A stretch of 64,000 nt of DNA from Brachypterus glaber. Its lineage: Eukaryota; Arthropoda; Insecta; Coleoptera; Kateretidae. The number at the start of each line of letters is the position of its first letter. Position 1 is the first letter of the stretch. Location: positions 8,990,001-9,054,000 of the forward strand of contig OY294049.1 of assembly GCA_958510825.1 (NCBI GenBank). Direction: 5' to 3'. The notes under the pieces were generated by a model, which had not been told where the DNA came from, searched no databases, and saw nothing but the letters and a program-made list of their open reading frames with translations. Below, in pieces: positions 23,216 to 35,600 of this stretch. Both the position numbers and the translations under genes were made by a program.

Positions 23216-24338
23216 TGTTTAATTTAGCTTTTTTTTCTTAAAACGTATTTTAAATATATATAACAATAATTATTATTGCATAAAGAGGATCATAATTTCA
23301 ACGTTATATTAAGTAATTAGGGTTGCTATAACGACCGTGATGATACAAATTGTAAAACTCACTTCCTGAGTATTTTATTCTCATGTGCGTGCTTTGCTCC
23401 TCAAAATACTTTTTAGACAATTATAGCACTTGATAAAAAGGGGTAAGTAAGGTTTTATGCTAATAAGTTAATAGGCAAAAATTATTTCAGAAAATTACCT
23501 ACCTACCTATAGATATATTTACATAGGTATATAGATACCTAAATAAATATAGGTAAGCATGCTATAGCAATATTGTTATCCATTATCTATTTACAAATTG
23601 TATTGTATTCGAATTTTTATTGATTTTATAAGGTTACAACAATATAATTTTATACAAATAAAAATTATTCTGAAACGTGTGCTTCATAAATTTAATATTA
23701 TTAAAAACTAGATATTTGCAAAATTAGCGAAGGCGTCGCACCGTAGGGAATTTTTCGAATCTAGCACGACAAAAATAGCAAAAACAACTTTTAAATAAAC
23801 GGATTTAAGTATACCTGAAAATATACTGTTAAAAATTTAATAAAATGACTGGGAAAAGCCCTTGGATATTACATGCTCAAAAGTTGTCCCTCTTCATATG
23901 TAAATTGATGTGTTTCGCCAAATTTTCATAGCGTCATCAGTTAAAGAAATATTATATGCTGCTCGTTTTTAAATTGTCACCCTGTATAATGAGACAAAAT
24001 GCAATGGAAAAAAAATGTACTGGAACATATTTTTGAAAAACTAAATACTTGAATATGAGTGTCTACAGACCATGGTGAAAAAGGACCATGCTAGAATGTT
24101 TACGATCAATATAATTATAAACAATCCTGCAGAATTCAAATAGTGCCAACAGTTTGCGTGTCTGCACTTCACTTTCTTTTGGTATTTCATAATTTTATAA
24201 AGAGTGGAAAACACGTAAAATTTAATTCCCATTTTTCATTAAAAACTCTTAAAGTTTTGTCTAAAAAAGTTAAAAATTTGAAAAAAAATTGATAACTTCC
24301 CACATCAACAACGAAAATAAATAGATTATAATAAATTC
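23216..24338. other. no gene recognised
   Basis: AT-rich non-coding sequence. Short inverted or simple tracts occur (ctacctacctatag, 23500-23560), and there is a common insect repeat end, caccctgtataatgaga, at 23981. No exon was seen. Confidence 0.5.
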
Positions 24339-25768
24339 CCCACTAAGCAAAATAACCTTGCGAGAAGCTTACCGCAAGCTTTCTGTGGGATGTGTAAGTT
24401 AGGAAGAAAGCTTACAGTAAGCTTGTATAGACCTTGTAAAAGGCTTTTTAAAGCTTGCATCTGTAAGTTTTGTTAGTTTCGTGAGGTTCAGGTAAGCTTG
24501 AGGTCTAATAATTTATATATCTTTCCAATTAATAGTGATTTATGTTATGAAAAAGGAAACTAGGATTTTGCCTATGAGAAATTTAAACCACAAGGGCTGG
24601 AGGCGGAGTGGGTTAATTTTAGAGAGAGAAATATCCTATGACAGGATCTTATAGAAAATTTCTTGCCATTACTACCTCCACATATCTGCTCTTGTCAGTG
24701 AAAGGGATTTTCCACAGGCATGGAGAATCCGTACTAATCCGATGGTATACATCAAATTAGCAGACTAACTAGCGACTAAACAGTACTGTTCAGTTTACGT
24801 AATTCCAGAAAAAGACTTTTTGTAAAGTCATCAATTTTTAATCAGTAAATAAACTTTAAAACTTTTAAACTAACTAACAAGAAGCTTACCTCAAGCTTTA
24901 AGTAAGTTAGGAAGAAAGCTTTGTGAAACCTTACTTTCGTAAGGTTCAGGAAAGCTGGAGGGAATGTTTAAATAAGAAAAACTAAATAAAATGACGGAAA
25001 TTTTGAAGACTAAAAGAAAAAAAAGATCTCACCTCGATTTCTCCCTGACGAAAATTAAAAAAATAAATAAATATACCTAAAATTTTGATGACATAAAAAA
25101 TCTCGCATCTAAAAAGCTTTGTCCCTGGCGAAAAAAAATCATACTAAAAACAAAAACTTTACCTCCCGGAACCCCTGACGCAAGTTTTGGGATTTTGCCG
25201 AATAAATTACTTTCATACTTATATGGGAATTCCCATGACTTAAGTCATGTTTTCTATAAGCTTAAGCTATATAATATATAATATAATTATATTCTTATAT
25301 TTTAGAATTTAAAGTTAAAATGAAATCTTTCTCAAAGCTTTCTTTTGAAACCTTTAATGAGTTAGTAAAACTAAAGCTTAAGGTAAAGTTTTAAACGGAC
25401 CCTTTCTGAAAGTTTATATCAAAGCTTTCTTAAAGCTTTATTTTATTTATTTTTATTTATTTATTTATTAAAGTTTAAACTTTTAAAAAATCTTTATATT
25501 TTCTACAATAAACTAAATATTTTAATTAATAACTATATAAAGGAGTTTTTCTTTAATTTGAAACGTTGCGTAAATTATATAAAGCTTGACGTAATCTTTT
25601 TTTACAAACGTTTTTAAAAGCTTGCAAATGTAAGCTTACAGCAACGTTTCATAAGTACCCTTTCTTAAAGCTTTCTTAAAGCTTTAATTTGAAACCTTGC
25701 GTAAGTTAGGAATATAAAGCTTCACGTAACATTTACAGCAACGTTGGCAAGGTTACATGCGCAGTGGG
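24339..25768. mobile_element. motif-filled TIR element C (AAGCTT motif)
   Basis: Left end cccactaagcaaaataacct, right end aaggttacatgcgcagtggg. The inverse of the right end is cccactgcgcatgtaacctt, so the termini match. The end regions (24360-24500, 24880-24970, 25230-25760) are packed with aagcttac, gaaagcttt, gtaagctt and similar, in both orientations. A central part (24735-24880) is shared with element A. No 2-bp target duplication is evident here. A hairpin with GC apex (24560-24690) is nested. About 1.43 kb, no ORF. Confidence 0.65.
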
Positions 25769-26366
25769 AACGTTCATGTGTAAAATGTAGGTTAGACTAA
25801 TTTTAATCTAAGAATATTCCTAAATATTATTCGTGAAACTATAGAATTCTAGATGTAGGCACTCTTACGCATGTGCAAACATTTTACGCAGGAACACTCC
25901 TTTGCACCTCTTTGTTCCGATAACCCCATTTTACGGTACTTAAATTGAAAAAAATATGTTTATTTTTAAAAAACTTTTTTTTAATAAAAAAAAACAATTT
26001 AATAATTAATTTAATAATACCTAATTAATTTAATATAAATTTATTTTCCTTCACTGTTTTTTTCAGTTTAGGTACCAAAAAAAGATCTATGATCTTGATA
26101 TAACTAATATATAATATAATATAATATCATATTACCCCCCCCCCCCCCCCCATAGAAAAAAACATCAACACCCTTGTAAGGGATTACCTCGTACAAATGT
26201 TTTTCATAAAAACCCTGCAGGGGTTTACCATTCGGACAATACCTTCTCAAAGAGACCAACATTTATTTATTTTTTTGCTTTTATTCCTATTTTTTTGTTA
26301 AAATAAACTATAATAGAAAGTAGTTTTCTACATAAAATGTGATTTAATGGGTCAGGAATTTGAAAT
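25769..26366. repeat. TIR fragment and low-complexity flank
   Basis: Starting at the right end of element C, gggaacgttcatgtgtaaaatg and the inverse-like cattttacgcaggaacactcc (to about 25908) suggest another small TIR element. It is followed by A/T-rich sequence and a C-run (26137-26150). No gene. Confidence 0.4.
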
Positions 26367-26369
26367 GGA

Positions 26370-26575
26370 TTCAACATGGTCGTGGGAGTGCGGTGGTCAA
26401 GACCCAATGGGGTCGGCGTCGTGCAAAAGGGGCGTCCCGACGCCTGAAGAATGAACGTAGCACAGTCCGACGCCGCAGTCACGACGGGGGCACGAAACGT
26501 CCGACATCGGCGACGCATTACGCCGGGCGTCACGAAACTAATGTACGCCGCACAACAGGGAAAAGTTGAAAAACT
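26370..26575. other. GC- and CpG-rich island of unknown origin
   Basis: About 200 bp at roughly 60% GC in a region otherwise near 25-30% GC, with many CG dinucleotides (gtcgtg, gccgc, gacgccg, cgcattacgccgggcgtcacg). Short ORFs on both strands are consequences of the base composition. I do not recognise it. Possibilities are a fragment of a foreign or GC-rich transposon, or a relic of a coding exon. Confidence 0.4.
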
Positions 26576-27290
26576 AAAAGGCATTTTGAAAAACACCCAG
26601 GTTAGTGTTGTGATTCATTAGAATCGAGATTTCTCGTTTCGACTGGTCTCGATTTCAAAAAAAAATCAAGCTTGTTTTGATTCTTTTTTTAAATTTGTTT
26701 TGATTTTTGAGGCAAAAAGTTGACGATTTTTGACTTTTTTTCAGAAAACCTGTATTATTTTTATATACAAAACTTTTTACAAAGTATTAGGTATTATTAA
26801 AGTCCACAATTTTTTTTGTCGTCGTAAATAAATGTGCAGCACGTGCTGAAATGGACACCTCAAAAATAACATGACAAACGGTTCCAGCGATAGTTCCGCC
26901 CCCATTGCATTGTCTGAAACACAAAAATCAAAATCAGTCTTGTTAAAAATTACGTCCTTTAGTTCGGTAATTTCGACATTTAATGTCCAATTTAAACAAA
27001 ATTAAAAAAAAATCCACGCGCATTTTAGTGAAAAAAAAAACAAAAAAGGGGGACAAAATATAAATAACAAGCTTTTAAAAAAAAAATTTGTACATTAGCT
27101 AACTGCCAACATGATTTTCGACAAATTGCGAAAAAGTCAATATGTTAAAAGTTTTTTTTTTTAATCGCTGGAACCGTTTGGAAAGATTGCATTTTGAGAA
27201 AAATGTTTAAAAGTATAATATACATACATGCCTAAACTGATAATCGGTCTTTGACTTGTTTTTTTGTTATGAATTTTTTATCTATCACCA
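26576..27290. other. no gene recognised
   Basis: AT-rich non-coding sequence with poly-A/T tracts. No exon or repeat boundary was recognised. Confidence 0.45.
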
Positions 27291-27355
27291 CCCTGCTGAA
27301 AATGACGGCTCTGTGCAACATTTATACCCGCGCAGACCCGTCATTTTCAATAGGG
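27291..27355. mobile_element. 65-bp miniature TIR element, copy 1
   Basis: It starts ccctgctgaaaatgacgg and ends cgtcattttcaataggg, the inverse. The middle carries gcaacatttatacccgcg. A second copy of exactly the same length is at 62382-62446 and a longer relative abuts the N gap at 28201. Too small to encode anything. Confidence 0.7.
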
Positions 27356-28200
27356 CATGCACTATTTATCTGCTTTAGTAATTCTTCAAATAAAGAAGCT
27401 ATAAGCCACACCCGAGGCCACACCATTAATCTTAAGAAATTTAATTTAATGTATTATTAAATGCCTTGGAGTAAATTAATTTTAATAAAATGTTCTCTAA
27501 AAACGCAAAATATAAATAAAAAATGTAGGTTGTAGCCTTTTTACGTAAAGCGGTTTAATTTATTTTTTGCATAAAATTCTTTCGGTCCAAAAATCACCCC
27601 CCCCCTCTTAACTTTTGAAGGAGTTGAGATATCGACTCCAAATAAATTTAAAATATTTAAATAAGACAATTCAAACTATCTTTTCGCGTATTTGATATTT
27701 TCAGCTCTTAAAATGTGGACAGGGTTTATAGGGAGATTTTTTTTAATTGAAAGGGGGCTCGTGTGATACATAATTTTAAAGCTTAAAAAATTCTCTATTT
27801 GACTATATATTTTTTATTTTTTTAAACAGGTTTTAAATGTTGCATTTGTTTTTGCTAAAATTTAAAAAAAATTTTTTTTGTAAATTTTTATTTATATCAA
27901 TTAAAATTTAAAAGTATAATTTACGTTTATGCAACATAAAATAATTAATTTTTCAAAAAAAAAATGATTTTTTTTAGTTTGACGAAAATACCCATTTTTA
28001 ACCCTATTTTAAACCCTTAAAAAAATTATAAAAAAAAATAAATAATATAATGTGAAATAGAGAATTTTATAAGTTTTGAAATGATTTATCACACATCCCC
28101 CCTCTTTATTCAAACAATTCCCCCTATCACCCCCTGCACACATTTTTAAGAGCTGAAAATATGAAATACATAATATGTATTTGTATATATTATATACAAA
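27356..28200. other. no gene recognised
   Basis: AT-rich, with two loosely inverted tracts (around 27590-27790 and 27960-28160) sharing accccccctctt / aagggggctcgtgtgataca against tgatttatcacacatccccc. This suggests a degenerate fold-back repeat. No gene. Confidence 0.4.
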
Positions 28201-28318
28201 CTCTGCTGAAAATAACGGGTCTGGCCGGGTATAAATGGTGCATAGACCGGGCTTTAGCGGATGAAATTCACCCGCTCAAGTCCGGTCTATGCAACATTTA
28301 TACCCGCGCAGACCCGTC
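28201..28318. repeat. hairpin related to the 65-bp element, cut by the gap
   Basis: gctgaaaataacgggtctgg, then gccgggtataaatggtgcat on the left, and atgcaacatttatacccgcg then cagacccgtc on the right. The middle (tagaccggg...tccggtcta) is an extra inner palindrome absent from the 65-bp copies. The assembly gap begins exactly where the final arm should continue. Confidence 0.6.
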
Positions 28319-28518
28319 NNNNNNNNNNNNNNNNNNNNNNNNNNNNNNNNNNNNNNNNNNNNNNNNNNNNNNNNNNNNNNNNNNNNNNNNNNNNNNNNNN
28401 NNNNNNNNNNNNNNNNNNNNNNNNNNNNNNNNNNNNNNNNNNNNNNNNNNNNNNNNNNNNNNNNNNNNNNNNNNNNNNNNNNNNNNNNNNNNNNNNNNNN
28501 NNNNNNNNNNNNNNNNNN
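28319..28518. other. assembly gap, 200 N
   Basis: Exactly 200 undetermined bases, a conventional placeholder length, so the true gap size is unknown. It lies inside a palindromic repeat, a likely cause of the assembly break. Confidence 0.98.
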
Positions 28519-28596
28519 CCTCGCCTCAACGCTTGAGTCGACGCGGCGCCTATGCGAGTACTGGAAATTCGCCGACTACTGCATATAACTAATATA

Positions 28597-29198
28597 CTGC
28601 CCTGCTAAGAAAAATTGTCATATCTGCAAATTAGATGTTTTGAGATATGGCCAGTTTTATTGTTTTTGTTTGCACTTTTTATAAACATGTTTAAATAAAT
28701 ATGGCGTTGGGTTCTGCTTTATTTTAAATCAAAAATACGTTATATCCTTTGAAAAAAAAAACATATTTTTTTGTGAGAAAAATAAATTTTCATACTAAAT
28801 GCATTTTTTCTATCTGAGAACGCTCTGATTTTACTCTGGGAACGTTATGGATAAAGGGCACAAATACACTCTGGAAATACTCTGGTAACAGCATGATTAC
28901 AAAATGTTATTAGAATGTTTCCAGAGTTTTTTCAGCGTGATTGTAAAGTCGCAAGGGATCTGTTAAGTTAGTCCTAGTCCTCACTTATTCGTCTAGTAAA
29001 GACTAGTTAGGACAATTTTATTTAGAAAACATTGAAAATTTTCGACTTAGGACAAACATCTTATTTTTAGGATTTGGGTTTTAGATGGGACATTTCTTTT
29101 TATTAGTAGACACATGGGGCTAGTGTAAAGCAATATAATGGTGTGCCTATCTCAAAAAGTGAATTTTTGCAGATAGGACAACTTGTCTTAGAGGGCAG
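28597..29198. mobile_element. TA-flanked MITE, family CTGCCCT, full copy
   Basis: It starts ctgccctgctaagaaaaatt and ends acaacttgtcttagagggcag, with TA on both sides, as expected for Tc1/mariner-type integration. About 602 bp without ORF. The block 28818-28960 differs from the 57861-58368 copy and repeats actctgg/ccagag, so it is an insert or divergent segment. Confidence 0.82.
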
Positions 29199-30934
29199 TA
29201 TAGGACTTTTCTTTCTTAGCCTCCACGTTTATGTTTCAGGGCAGCCAACGTGTTAAAAGGTTCATAAAAAAGGCTTTTTCGTTTATGTGATCTTTTTTTT
29301 TTTTTCAAATAAAAGTAACTTTTCCTGAAAAAATTAAGTTGATGCAAGAATTTATTCTACTTTTTTGTTTTGTTTTTTTAATCTTTAGCTCCATAACATT
29401 TTTATTTTTGGGGAAATTCCTTTCAATAGGCTTCGCCTTATCAGGATTTTTTTTGCGGAGAATTTAAAATTCCTTAGAATTTTTCTTTTTTTAAGTTATG
29501 ACGGAAAGATGGACGGATGGAAAGATGAACGCATGGTCAGACGAACGGACAGATAAATGGGCATTTCTCAAAAGTTATTCATAATTCAAAAGTTAAAGGG
29601 GCGAACTTTTGACACGCACAGTATATTATATTATTTATTAGTAATAAATTATTACAGATATAATTATTGAACAGTAATTTTCAGTTTATTTTTATTCATG
29701 TAGTTTAGTGAACTTCCTAGACAAATAAATAATAATTTCAAATTAGGCTGGAATAATCACAATCAAGTGAATAACTAAAAAAATTAAAAACAGCTTTCAG
29801 AATAGTTTGACCTTTGCATAAAAAAAATGTCATAAAAACAAATTTGCAACTGTTTTTATTTAAAGATAAAATACTAATTTTTTTGAAACCTGGATTTTTG
29901 AATTCAAATAAAGAAAATAATACTATAATACTTTGTTTTTTAGTTCTTTTCATATTTACTACAAATAATTTTCCTTCATTTCACAAGAGAAGCACAATCA
30001 TATAAAACTGAAGTTTCACATACGCGTAACCCAAAAATACAACCACAAAAAGCATTTTTTGCTATCTCACAAGGCACCGTTTATAAGATTTATTATCGTT
30101 TTCAGTCTCAAAAGTAAAAAACATTGACTAAAACTGTACATTTAGGTACTTGGGTGTTTATCATGACAACAGCAGTTCAGCCATTTTGATATTTTAATCG
30201 GTGGCGACATCTAGCGAAAATTAATGATTTATAATGCAGACCAGTAACAATTAGTTTACTGGTCTCTATTTTTCATTACAGGTCAGGTCCAGGCTGGAAA
30301 CAGTGGTTAAGAAATCACGTACTTCCCAATACATGTAATGTATGTATTACATATACACCATAAAAAACGGTGCGTTTCCCTAAAGAACGATTAATATTTT
30401 CGGATTCAGGGGAGCCAAAATAACTAGAATATATATTATTTCTAATAATATCAGATTTCCATTTTTTTGCGAAAACAATAGAACTATAAAAATCCCCATA
30501 GAAAAAAAATGATGCATTTCCGCAGAAAGTGATTGTCATTTTTTAACTCAGGAGAGTCAATTTGCTTAATGATAAGTAATTTGTAACGATATCAGATTTC
30601 CTTCAAACGAAAGTTGTGCCGTTTTTTTTTATCCTTTCGAAAAAAAAAAACTACAAAATTTGTCTTGTCCATGATGGAAAAAATAAATAAAATATGTATG
30701 TGTGAGTGAGTTAGACCCGGTTCCGATTGGTTAAAATGCAGTTTTTGCCATTTTTTTATCTTTGTTTGATCCGAAAATTCTCAGTTATTAATAAATTTAT
30801 CGATATGGGGTCTTTACCGTTGTTTAGTTAAAGAGTTGCTTGAGTGGCTAACGTTGCCATTTTTAGATTTTTGTTTTTAATATAATATACATGGTTATTC
30901 AGAAATAAGTTCGAGAAATTTAAGAGGTGATTAA
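29199..30934. other. no gene recognised
   Basis: Non-coding AT-rich sequence. 29500-29560 contains a ggacggatgg-type tract seen in several of the other repeats. No exons were identified, although 5' exons of the ankyrin gene could be hidden here. Confidence 0.45.
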
Positions 30935-31215
30935 AAATATAAAAAAAAGTTCCTATAAAGGTTGGTCCGGAAATGAGCCCTAAGGGAGCTACGACCCTCC
31001 TAAGGGTCCACCTAAAAAGTAGTTTTTATATAATATTTCTGGAACCGTATAAACCACAAAAACGATTTTTTGCACATACATTAGCATTGATAAAAGCTAT
31101 TACTTAATGTAGTTAGTTAGTATTTGGTAATTTTAACCAGGGACGTGCGAAATGGGAGGGGAGATATCACTTTTTGCCCCAAACTTTTTTATCCGTAATT
31201 TTTTTGATGGTCTGC
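30935..31215. repeat. single arm of a fold-back element (FB1-like)
   Basis: gttcctataaaggttggtcc, then ggaaatgagccctaagggag, gattttttgcacata and gacgtgcgaaatgggagggg. The same order recurs at 51864-52115. It resembles one arm of the FB1 elements (accctaagggagttatgacc; gtgcgaaacgggggggcc). Confidence 0.6.
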
Positions 31216-32657
31216 AAATGCGAAATATGTCATGCATGAAATAAAAAAAAGATTGCCAAAAAAAAAACTTACAAAAAAAAAATATATGTTATGCAGAACA
31301 TATATGTATAATATGCATAATATGTATATAATTTTTTTTCTGGCAATATTTTTTGATTTCCACCCTACTGAAATCGTCATAGCTACCTGAAAGCTTTATT
31401 CATGAATACAGAAGTTTGTTTTGTCTATACAAACAGGTTGTGCTTTCAAATAAACTGCGTGCTATTTTGTTTTAAGGATAAAACTGCAGTTTTATCTACA
31501 ACTTAAATTGTGCCTTAGTTTTGAGTTGTTTTTCACTGCATCGTTTTTTATTGGTATGTTTTTTGTATGCGCAAAAGCAGAATTAAATTTTTTTGTTAAC
31601 TTATTACCAAGACCGAAAATTCGCAACAGTAAAAAAAAAAGTATAAGATTTTTTTTTATATTTATATTTTTTTTTAAATTTTAATTCTACTATTTGGTAT
31701 GATATACCCGATTGACCGCTAGCGCGCTACAAGTTCCCTGTTATAAGTTTCCTGTTAGCATAAAAGTTTTAAGAATATTCTTTCTTTTTTGGAACGCTTT
31801 AGGAATATTCTTGGAACAAAGTCTGTTATTAGCATAGTCCGCCGATAATCCAGTTATGACTCGTGGTCGACAGTTTTTTTTAGTTTCTAATAAACAGTTT
31901 ATTTATTTATAGTCCCTCCAGAACGATAAGTGCGCCAAAATGAACAAATATGCAAGGCCAAATGGACCATGACCTTCAAATTCGTAGAAAATTCGCACCC
32001 GACGTTAGAACATTTTTTCGTTTTTTTTTTTTTTTAATTTAAAACGCTAAAACTTAATTGTAAAAATTGTAAACATATTGTGGAACTTACAAAGGTAACA
32101 ATGTTTTAAAATTAAAATAACTATGACGTTTGTAAAAATTTGAGAATGCAAAACTTGAGTTTTACAATATTAAATTAAAAGTCAGAAATTAACAGAATTC
32201 GTATTTTTTTCAGATTTTCCATTTTGTAAAATTGCATGAAATTTGTAAACAAAAATGAAAAATTGAAAAATTAAAATTATAACACTGTTCTAAAACTAAA
32301 ATAGTTATTCAAATTCGTAAAAAAAATCGCCTACGGCGCAAACTTAATTATTATAGGGCTAACGACCATTTTGTTAGTCGTCACTTTTTTTTCTAAAGGG
32401 GCGCCACTTCAGCTCCCCCGTACTACTGCTTTAAAGCATTTAGCCACGACCCTGGGTGAGAAATTATTTTTTGGAAAAATGTGGGGAAGGCGGGAAAAAG
32501 TTTCCCCGGGCTCTGTTCGGCCCTGATAGCCGGATTATCGCCGGAGAATGGTTGTTTGTCAAAGGTACTCGCTGGCACACCGCCAATGGCCGTTATATAG
32601 ATTAAAAAATAAGTAGGTTTGCCGCTCTTAGAATTCTGAAGTTTTTGAAAATTCTAG
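31216..32657. other. no gene recognised upstream of the ankyrin gene
   Basis: AT-rich non-coding sequence. The first recognisable ankyrin exon follows an in-frame stop that forms part of its acceptor (tctag|), so further upstream exons must exist. None was identified in this stretch. Confidence 0.4.
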
Positions 32658-35600
32658 CCGTCCACAATCTATGGTAGAGACCGCACGGGAAAAACCGCTT
32701 TACACTACTGTTGTACAAGTGACAGCATATGTGCAGCTCAAGCAGCAGATCTCCTGGTCATGGCGGCCCCTGATTTAATAGAAACCCATGACGAAGATGG
32801 TTTCACGCCCCTCCATCTGGCTGTTATTGCCGGGAATATGCAGCTGGTTACCTTTTTGCTTGCTAATAAGGCTGACGTACATGCGGTTGATAATGAGAAA
32901 CATACTGTCGTTCATTGGGCTACGGGTAAGTACCAAGTTTACTACTATTATAGCCAAGCCTTTATTATAACTTGGGTTACGAAGCGACGAGGTATACTGC
33001 CCTACTACGCTAGAAAGCAGTAACTCCATTTGTCGCATAAGAGTTGACGTGAAAACGTTGCTATGCGACAAATGGAGTCACTGCTTTCTAGCGTAGTAGA
33101 GCAGTATACATGTATACATATATATGTGGCTTGGTTCTAAAATGACCAATGTCACTTTTTCCGTATTTTGAGTTATACTACCGAACTATTTTTTTTTTCA
33201 GATCTATATACTTAAAAAAGCTAATGTCAGCGCTCGTGGGATAAATATAGACTTTAAGCGACAAGGGCCGACGTCTGTTTTCAATAGACATTTCTGTTAA
33301 ACTGCTAAAACAGTCAATGTTTGACAGTGTATCTGTTCATAATTTTTGACTGGCCTTTTTAGAATCAAGCCACAGATATAATATTGATAAGAATGCCTGT
33401 TCATTATCTAATACTCATAAAAATCATCCTTTAAATTAACGAAAATCAAGTATACCTACATATACGTTGAACGAACGTTTAAACATCCAAGTTTAGGATT
33501 TTTAGGAATAAATTTAATTTGTGAAATTTGGATGATAACTTTTAGAAAATCAGTTTCATTTTAATGATTATTTCCCTCATATATTTTAAACCAATTAAAT
33601 TTAAAGAAAATGTCATAATTTACCCATCCTGTTAATTTAAGAGCGAAAATTGACCCATCCTGTTAATTTAAGAGCGATTAAAATTACCAAAAATACAGCT
33701 GCTTGTTTAGGTGGTTTAAATAATTTTTTTCAGGAAATAATCTTAAAATATACCTCTCCAGCTGTTGAATTAAACCACCTAACCTGCAAGCAGCTGTATT
33801 TTTGATAATTTTGCCTTTAAGCAAATGTTTTTAACTTAATAATTCATAATTTATTAGGTTTCAAACATTTTCTAAACAAAATTAACAAAAACACAGCTAT
33901 TTGCAGTTTAGCCGGTTAAATCATAGGTCTCGACATAGGCGCCGACTCCGGGGTGGCCCGGGGGCCATGCCTCCCCTGGATTCATAACAGCCCCCCCCCC
34001 CCCTGGAATACTGTCCATACTTTTAAATATTATAAATGCTTCACAATTTTTAAACATATTTTTAGCCTTTTTTTTGATAAAACTTTATAACTTTTATGTA
34101 AATTATTTTTTTTTTTCAAAAAAAAATAGGCCCTCCTGGTATTTTGAAATACTCGGCGCCTATGTTTCGAGATATAGAATAGATATATGAATAGTTTTCT
34201 AAATTAATAGAGAGCCCTTATCATTACCAAAAAAAATATACTTCGGGCTTTGCAAAACTTTGTATTATTGAATTGATAAATATCTGCCATGAAAAAATAT
34301 ATGTTTTATCGGAAAATTTCAAAACTATAGTATATACATTTCCCAAATTACGAGACCCAGAAATCATTATCTTGACCTTAACCCATTTTCTGATGGCAAA
34401 ATATCCCCTTATATGTAAATAAATTCACAAGAAATCCGTAAACACGCATAATCATGATGGTCTTTAATAGCGATATCCATCTAGGTCACCTAAATGTCCA
34501 GATTTTGATCATTTATTTTTACGACCAAAAGTATTTTCGTCAAAAAATTAAAAAAAAATGGGGTAAAATATTATATTGTTGACCCCGTTTGAGCTCGTAA
34601 AGAACTAAATAGGAGCGCATACTATATCATTTTAAATTCTAAAAATATATACTTAATTGACGTTAAAAGATCTGTCCCTTTAAGTTTATTTTTTCATGAA
34701 AATTGGTACATTGGGGTTTTTGAGGTTGCTGAACGTGAATCTGGTAATAAAAATGGTTTAAATTTACCCCCGCGGGGCAAGGAGCAATAATATTTTATTA
34801 TTTACAACATTTTTTAAAATGTTTCGTAAAAATTAGAATATTAGGATTTTCGAGGTCGCTGAAATTGAATCTAATAATAAAAAATCCATCTCCACTCCCG
34901 GGGGTGGAAAAATGAAAAAGCTTTTTTACTGGCCATTTTTTTTGTATGTATGTGGCCTACTAGATTAGATTCTAACTTCGTAACTTCAATTAACCCAGTA
35001 GGTACTTATAAAACCTACTTGATTCGAAGATAATTAATTAAAACCTACGCAAATTTATCTCTTTCGGAAATACCTGGTGAACTCAATGGAAACTTTAAAC
35101 GCAGGCTTGACCTGAATTAAATAGAAAAAAATCTTACCTTCTACTTGTTCAAAAAAGTATTCATAAAAGAAGGGTGGAACTAGCATGCTAGACTGCAGTC
35201 TTCTAAATTATAGTAAATGTTGGTTCACTATTAGAGTTTTAATTTTATATGATAGACGTTCTTTGGAAAATATAGTAGTTTGTTTGTTTAAAATTTGCAG
35301 TTTGTGGGGAAACAGCAGCCCTCAGATCAGTTTTGGCAGCTGGGGCCCCCGTTTCAACTCCCGACGTTCATGGCGGATATCCTTTACATTATGCTGCTCA
35401 AATGTGTGGTGGGGTAAGTTTTAAGTTAATTTAATAAATTACTGTAGCACATTTTTATTTTTAATGCCTTTTTTGACCAAATGTGTCTGACTTAACGTTT
35501 CTTCAAATTTTACCATAAGACTCCTCAGCGTTTAAAAAAAAAATTATTCATGTTTTACTAAAGCTGGACTTTGTGGCCCTAGAAACAAAAAGTTTTTTTG

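Noticed and set aside
28161..28592. ORFs spanning the N gap
   Set aside because: Undetermined bases cannot be read as codons; the flanks are repeat.
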